A DNA stretch of 58,133 bases from Thalassolituus marinus (GTDB lineage Bacteria > Pseudomonadota > Gammaproteobacteria > Pseudomonadales > Oceanobacteraceae), in the NCBI RefSeq assembly GCF_020320395.1, contig NZ_JAEDAH010000046.1:13954-72086 (forward strand). Reading direction: 5' to 3'. The notes under the pieces were generated by a model, which saw nothing but the letters and a program-made list of their open reading frames with translations, was not told where the DNA came from and searched no databases. This document shows positions 54,008-58,133 of the stretch, piece by piece; within the stretch, counting starts at the first letter, position 1; the number at the start of each line of letters is the position of its first letter. The translations under genes were made by a program, and so were the position numbers.

Positions 54008-54778
54008 ATGCGTGAGCTGTTCAGCGCGTTCCTGCTGCTCTGTATACCACTGTTCGCCCGAGCTGATTGCACGGCTCTGACCGCCAGCGGTAACGCTGAA
54101 TATCCTCCCTATCTGTGGCATGCTGCCGACAATACAGACGCTCTTGATGGCGCCATCACACAGCTGATGACTACGCTTGGCGAACGCATAGGCATCCCTG
54201 TGCAGGTGCAGTTTGTCGGGCCGTGGGGGCGTACGCAGGAAGAGGTTGCTAACGGCAATATTGATCTGATCGCGGGAGCGTTCTACACCAAAGCCCGAAG
54301 TGAACGCATGGATTATCTTCGTCCGGCCTTTCAGGAAACGCGCTCTGTACTGTGGGTGCGCAACAACAACGTCTTCGACTTCCGTGATTTCAGCGATCTG
54401 GTTGGCAAGCGCGGCGTCACCGTGATCAACAATTCCTTCGGTCAGGCCTTCGATGAATATGCCCGAGAACATCTGAGTATTCTGCAGGTCGGTGGTTTTG
54501 AGCAGGCACTGCGTATGATCAGCAACGGCCGTGTGGATTACCTGCTGTACGAGGAACAGCCGGGGCTGGCCTACATTGAACGGGCGCAGATTACCAATCT
54601 GCAGATGCTTGAGGTGCCCGTCAGTCGTGAGCCCTTGTATCTGACCATGTCTCTTAAATCGGCCTGTAACACGCCAGAGCTGAAGCAACGCATCAGTGCC
54701 GAGCTGCAGAAAATGAATCAGGAAGGTCTGATGGCGCACTATCTTGCGCAGGCTCGTATGAGATGGCAGCAGCGTTGA
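54008..54778 (+). CDS. Periplasmic amino-acid-type solute-binding protein
   Basis: This 256-residue protein of the SBP_bac_3 family has a signal peptide (MRELFSAFLLLCIPLFARA) and a binding-protein core beginning NAEYPPYLWH. GNIDLIAGAFYTKARSERMDYL is the ligand-loop region typical of polar amino acid binding proteins, and LVGKRGVTVINNSFGQAFDEY follows. The start has GAGG six bases upstream. No ABC permease or ATPase gene is adjacent, so it may be an orphan binding protein or the sensory/periplasmic relative of one. The ligand is unknown. Confidence 0.8.
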   Translation: MRELFSAFLLLCIPLFARADCTALTASGNAEYPPYLWHAADNTDALDGAITQLMTTLGERIGIPVQVQFVGPWGRTQEEVANGNIDLIAGAFYTKARSERMDYLRPAFQETRSVLWVRNNNVFDFRDFSDLVGKRGVTVINNSFGQAFDEYAREHLSILQVGGFEQALRMISNGRVDYLLYEEQPGLAYIERAQITNLQMLEVPVSREPLYLTMSLKSACNTPELKQRISAELQKMNQEGLMAHYLAQARMRWQQR

Positions 54779-55129
54779 ACATTAAGGAATGATGATAGCC
54801 GCTGTTTTTTGCCTGATCACAACCTTCAAATCCTGAGTAGGGTTTTTGCTTCTGACCAGTCGGTAAAAATTATGAGCTATGCCTCACCAATAATTAATGG
54901 CATTAATAATACGCCGAAAGCATTGGTTGATTGCTGCTTTTCTGAGTAAAACCCGGGTAGCTCTGGGTTCCTTAATCTATGTCCTGATCTGATTCACACT
55001 TCCTTATTAGTGATATGGTGCGATACCTATTTGGTCGGTGAATCACCGGATTCTTATGGTATATTGCCTTGCCGGTTGGCCAGCCGGCTAAAGGAATGTA
55101 TATAAATATTTGTCAAAGGGATTGACTGG
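54779..55129 (+). other. 351-bp A+T-rich boundary region before the right-end island
   Basis: No gene seen. Composition drops in G+C here, at the junction between core genes and the unknown genes on the right. It contains a hairpin CGGTG/CACCG near 55036-55048 and a near-palindrome GCCGGTTGG/CCAGCCGGC (55071-55088, one mismatch). I see no tRNA, integrase or clear attachment repeat. The promoter of the island probably lies here. Confidence 0.5.
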
Positions 55130-56299
55130 ATGAATCTGGTAAAAACATCAGAGGGCTTGCAGCTTAGCAGCCCGGATATCGGCAAAAGAGTCGTTTTCAC
55201 TCCTGTAACCCATAAGGCGGCTCAGATACTCGCACAAGCCGCCAGAGAGGGTTACTACTACCCGCTGATGGCATTAAAGCAACTGGAAGCTTTATCCACC
55301 GGTCTGGGTGGCAAGACCAATGTCTTTATTCCCAATATCAATGACTTCAAAACCAACAGCTTTCAGCAAGTAGTGGTTTTTGTGCCGGGTATCGCCGCCA
55401 CTGTAGAACGGCGTCCGAATGATACGCTGGCGATTACCAGACTGGACTTGAGTGATGAGTATAAAACTATTGAGCGAGGAAGTAAGGCAAAACCGGGTGT
55501 TTATAGTGTGTCTAAGGACACAGGTGAGGTGGAAGTAAAATTTAGAAAGGATGGTCCAATTTTGTCTGAAAACAATCGCCAGGTAGTGATTGCCGATCCC
55601 CGTTTTACAAGTCCCTTAGAAGCAGCACAAGAAGCAGAAAAAAGATTAGAAACACTGTTCAGTAGTAACGCTGCTATAAAGTGTGATTTTGATCTGTTCT
55701 ATTCTCCATTAGGGGAGAAGCTTAAAGGAATGCGAAATTATAATGCTGCTGTAGTCAATAAAACCTACGCTTTTGCTGCGGTTTTGGCAAACGAAATGGA
55801 GCAGTCACGAAGCAGTAAAGGCGTTGAGTGGTCCTCTGAGCGGGGGGGCTCAGTAGTATTCACTCAGGCGCTGACAACTCTGGAAAAAAAAGGCGTCTCC
55901 TTTAATGATCAGAAGCATATTGTGAAAATGTGTTGGTCAAGCTCCGATCCAAAACCAGCTTTTAAGGCGGCAACAAAAATGGGAATGCTGGCTGATAAAG
56001 ACATTCTTCGTAGTGGTAGCCACGTCAAGGCGGCTCTTAGTGCTACGGTTGGTAATTTTCAGCGAGCAGCGGATAAAAAAGATCCCTATGGCTGGAATGA
56101 TTTTGGTGGCGAGGTATATACCGGGGCTATGGTAGGCAATACGCTTGCTGGCATCGGTGCATTGGGTGCTACTTCCACGATGGCGGCTCTGGGCAGTAGT
56201 GCTGCACCATGGCTTGCTACGGCAGGAACCGTTACGGGGACTGTCGGCGCACTTCAGTTTATCTTTCAAAAACTGAAAGAACGCCACGACAGAGGATAA
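55130..56299 (+). CDS. Unknown 389-residue protein with C-terminal Gly/Ala hydrophobic region
   Basis: I do not recognise a family. There is no signal peptide at the N-terminus (MNLVKTSEGLQLSSPDIGKR). The middle is polar and mixed alpha/beta, with a charged helix around EAAQEAEKRLETL. The C-terminal region (residues about 327-380: GAMVGNTLAGIGALGATSTM ... WLATAGTVTGTVGALQFIF) is Gly/Ala-rich and hydrophobic, able to span or insert into membrane as a hairpin, followed by KLKERHDRG. GGGA lies upstream. The stop is 6 bases before the first MWDWL paralogue, so they form one operon. Low G+C for this window. An effector or toxin followed by protective partners is one speculative reading. Confidence 0.7.
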   Translation: MNLVKTSEGLQLSSPDIGKRVVFTPVTHKAAQILAQAAREGYYYPLMALKQLEALSTGLGGKTNVFIPNINDFKTNSFQQVVVFVPGIAATVERRPNDTLAITRLDLSDEYKTIERGSKAKPGVYSVSKDTGEVEVKFRKDGPILSENNRQVVIADPRFTSPLEAAQEAEKRLETLFSSNAAIKCDFDLFYSPLGEKLKGMRNYNAAVVNKTYAFAAVLANEMEQSRSSKGVEWSSERGGSVVFTQALTTLEKKGVSFNDQKHIVKMCWSSSDPKPAFKAATKMGMLADKDILRSGSHVKAALSATVGNFQRAADKKDPYGWNDFGGEVYTGAMVGNTLAGIGALGATSTMAALGSSAAPWLATAGTVTGTVGALQFIFQKLKERHDRG

Positions 56300-56305
56300 A
56301 GAACT

Positions 56306-57235
56306 ATGTGGGACTGGCTGAAATTCTTTCCTTTTGAAGATCGTCGAAATAAACACCCAAAGCCAGATGAGATTCGTGGGCCTTATCTGAGTACACCTAT
56401 CAAAAATAAATGGATTTTTGGTGACTGTGCTTTTTATTTTAAAGCCCCCCGGGCCAATCCTATATTTGGCCTTTTTGGGGATGGTAATTCCGTCGACGCG
56501 GTTAAACCCGGCTTGAAAAATATATTAAAGGGTAGCTGGCAGAGGGTATACAGTGGCAATAGTGATGCCCCCCCGGACTTCTGGGACAGAGATTTGTTCT
56601 ATGCGAACACCTGGTATTTCGTTGGTCCGTGGTTTGTCGGCAGGCAGGCAGCCTTATCAGCTTACGGGACTCTTATTTCAGCAGATAAGGACTCAAAATT
56701 TTTAAAGACCAGTCTGTTTCATCCAAGAGTCTTTGAGATGGCTGTCGCGGATTACCTTGATAGCACTTATGGGTATCATCGCTCAGGCAAGAAGTCTATT
56801 TACCGGGGGCCGTTAAACTGGCGTGTTATGCCGTTATCTTCAACGATCCAGGCGGTGGTCTGCGATATCCATCATATACACAATGGTGGAAAGGATAACC
56901 CTATGCTTAGGCGGCTTGTTTTTTTTCCGGTTACTGATCATCAATTTGTTCAGGTTATGTTTGATTTTGGTGGTGTTGCAATCTACCGCGATGAGATGAG
57001 AACTAAACCTTTAATGGAACTGTGTGATTCGATTATTAATTCGATGCATATGACGGTTGGTGAGTCTACGTTGGCGAAGTGGAACAAATTGAAAGAAGAA
57101 TGCCCGGATATGTCGATCACTGAAGAGTTTGGTGAATTGCCATGGCCGCTGTTTAAAGACAAGCCGGGAAAGAAAGTTAAGGAGCGGGAGGTTAAATCCG
57201 CTGATGAATCGATGTTCATTCCTCACAGATCGTAA
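56306..57235 (+). CDS. Unknown 309-residue protein, first of two tandem paralogues
   Basis: This protein is soluble, rich in aromatic residues, and has no signal peptide. It opens MWDWLKFFPFEDRRNKHPKP and continues with EIRGPYLSTP, FGLFGDGNSVDAVKPGLKNI, LFHPRVFEMAVADYLDS and CDIHHIHNGGKDNPMLRRLV. No known family is recognised. The second copy begins 91 bases after its stop. The two are very similar, diverging most in residues about 80-135 and near-identical from about residue 180 on, over the compared length. The C-terminal tail after CPDMS is charged (Lys/Glu-rich). It is coupled to the upstream 389-residue gene. An immunity-like or recombining variable protein is possible but unproven. Confidence 0.7.
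   Translation: MWDWLKFFPFEDRRNKHPKPDEIRGPYLSTPIKNKWIFGDCAFYFKAPRANPIFGLFGDGNSVDAVKPGLKNILKGSWQRVYSGNSDAPPDFWDRDLFYANTWYFVGPWFVGRQAALSAYGTLISADKDSKFLKTSLFHPRVFEMAVADYLDSTYGYHRSGKKSIYRGPLNWRVMPLSSTIQAVVCDIHHIHNGGKDNPMLRRLVFFPVTDHQFVQVMFDFGGVAIYRDEMRTKPLMELCDSIINSMHMTVGESTLAKWNKLKEECPDMSITEEFGELPWPLFKDKPGKKVKEREVKSADESMFIPHRS
56903..56956 (+). repeat. 54-bp identical segment, copy 1, with an 8-T tract
   Basis: These 54 bases are identical to 57921-57974 in the paralogous gene, while flanking sequence differs at synonymous and other sites. They include a run of eight T (codons Val-Phe-Phe) and encode MLRRLVFFPVTDHQFVQV. The pattern fits recent gene conversion or strong constraint. Confidence 0.75.
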
Positions 57236-57326
57236 ATATCTGTGAGCCAGAGAGCGCGAACGTAGATGCAGGTTGAAGTTGTTGAAGAATACACCGCGTG
57301 ACCATGAGATAACAGGTAGAGTTTCT

Positions 57327-58133
57327 ATGTGGGATTGGCTGAAGTTCTTTCCTTTTGAACACCCTAGAAATGTGCACCCAAAAGCAAACGAAATTCGTGG
57401 ACCGTATCTGACGACTCCTGTCAATAATAAGTGGATATTTGATGACTCTGCTTTTTATTTTAAAGCGCCAAGGTCGAATCCAGTTTTTGGTCTTTTTGGG
57501 GATGGTGATTCTGTTGATGGTGTTAAACCCGGATTGATGAACATATTAAAGGGGCAGTGGGAGCGGGTATATGGTGGCTCGGAATCACCTCCTGATTGCT
57601 GGGGTACGGATTTATTTTACAGAAATGAATGGTACTTTGTCGGTCCTTGGTTTTCTGGCAAACAAGCAACCTTTTCTTCGTTAGCATTACTGGTTTCTGC
57701 CAATAATGAATCCAAATTCTTAAATTCCAGTTTACTTCATCCAAGAGTATTTGAGATGGCTGTTGCAGATTACCTTGATAGCAGCTATGGGTATAAAAGA
57801 TCAGGTGAAAGTCCAATTTATCGGGGCCCATTAAACTGGCGTATACAATCTCTATCATCCACGATTAAAGCAGTGGTCTGTGATATTCACCATATACATA
57901 ATGGTGGAAAAGATAATCCAATGCTTAGGCGGCTTGTTTTTTTTCCGGTTACTGATCATCAATTTGTTCAGGTTGTGTTCAATTTTGGTGGGGTGGCTAT
58001 CTATCGCGATGATATGAGAACCAAACCGCTGATGGCACTCTGTGATTCAATTATCAACTCCATGCATATGACGGTCGGTGAGTCGACATTAGCAAAATGG
58101 AATAAGGTGAAAGAAGAATGCCCGGATATGTCG
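57327..58133 (+). CDS. Second tandem MWDWL paralogue, 3' end outside the window
   Basis: An open frame of 269 codons from ATG 57327 runs to the window edge without a stop. It is a tandem copy of the preceding gene: MWDWLKFFPFEHPRNVHPKA, EIRGPYLTTP, FGLFGDGDSVDGVKPGLMNI, HPRVFEMAVADYLDSSYGY and the same C-terminal core, ending here at EECPDMS. One codon is missing relative to the first copy, in the YGGSESPPDCW segment. AGGTAGAG lies upstream as a ribosome site. More copies may follow outside the window. Confidence 0.75.
   Translation, partial: MWDWLKFFPFEHPRNVHPKANEIRGPYLTTPVNNKWIFDDSAFYFKAPRSNPVFGLFGDGDSVDGVKPGLMNILKGQWERVYGGSESPPDCWGTDLFYRNEWYFVGPWFSGKQATFSSLALLVSANNESKFLNSSLLHPRVFEMAVADYLDSSYGYKRSGESPIYRGPLNWRIQSLSSTIKAVVCDIHHIHNGGKDNPMLRRLVFFPVTDHQFVQVVFNFGGVAIYRDDMRTKPLMALCDSIINSMHMTVGESTLAKWNKVKEECPDMS
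57921..57974 (+). repeat. 54-bp identical segment, copy 2, with an 8-T tract
   Basis: Identical to 56903-56956, 1018 bp apart. It also contains the eight-T run, a possible slippage site in both genes. Confidence 0.75.

Overview
The window looks like a chromosomal segment of a Gram-negative gammaproteobacterium. The best guess is a marine Oceanospirillales/Pseudomonadales relative. The evidence is Pseudomonas-type long PstC and PstA proteins with pstSCAB-phoU, a class I adenylate cyclase, a Mg-type HemB, and the neighbour order tolC | nudF-yqiB-cpdA-yqiA-parE known from enterics and other gammaproteobacteria. Genus level is inference only. Most of the window is ordinary core genome of about 53% G+C by eye. 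The last 3.2 kb and the gap at 47.7-48.0 kb are clearly more A+T rich. I see no tRNA, rRNA, CRISPR array, insertion sequence or transposase.

Layout. 1-470: start of a leftward gene, then a strongly structured, gene-free stretch with its own -10 box and terminator, probably a non-coding RNA of about 360 nt. 0.5-2.9 kb (leftward): YciA-type thioesterase and a TRAP transporter QM pair lacking its P subunit. 3.0-9.7 kb: phosphate regulon, pstS-pstC-pstA-pstB-phoU plus a porin, with two matching Pho-box promoters. 9.8-15.9 kb: tolC leftward, then nudF-yqiB-cpdA-yqiA-parE, three of them with TTG starts. 16.0-21.2 kb: a periplasmic-sensor PAS-GGDEF-EAL protein placed between parE and parC. 21.3-25.5 kb: a P-loop kinase-like protein, speE and cyaA, whose C-terminus appears cut by a 5-bp tandem duplication. 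25.6-32.7 kb: rho and trxA leftward, ppx rightward, a small exported protein, and hemB-ppk1 leftward. 33-38.9 kb: an exported M19-type peptidase with a C-terminal lectin region, an epoxide-hydrolase-like enzyme, a PF10118-type protein and a YigI-type thioesterase. 38.9-47.6 kb (leftward): a tightly packed six-gene operon (GNAT, GH3-type acyl-adenylating enzyme, double GNAT, CAT-fold acyltransferase, MFP, RND pump) that reads as an uncharacterised make-and-export pathway for a small acylated or amide molecule. 48.0-54.8 kb: rpiA-ydbH-like leftward, then ilvA, a plsC-type acyltransferase and a periplasmic solute-binding protein. 54.8-58.1 kb: accessory island with a 389-residue unknown protein followed by two tandem paralogues, the second cut by the window end.

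How the genes work together. The phosphate genes (porin for outer-membrane entry, PstSCAB for uptake, PhoU for signalling) sit in the same window as ppk1 and ppx, which make and degrade polyphosphate. CyaA and CpdA make and destroy cAMP. The GGDEF-EAL protein handles c-di-GMP. The most novel-looking parts are the GH3/GNAT/RND operon, the right-end paralogue island and the structured RNA at the left end.
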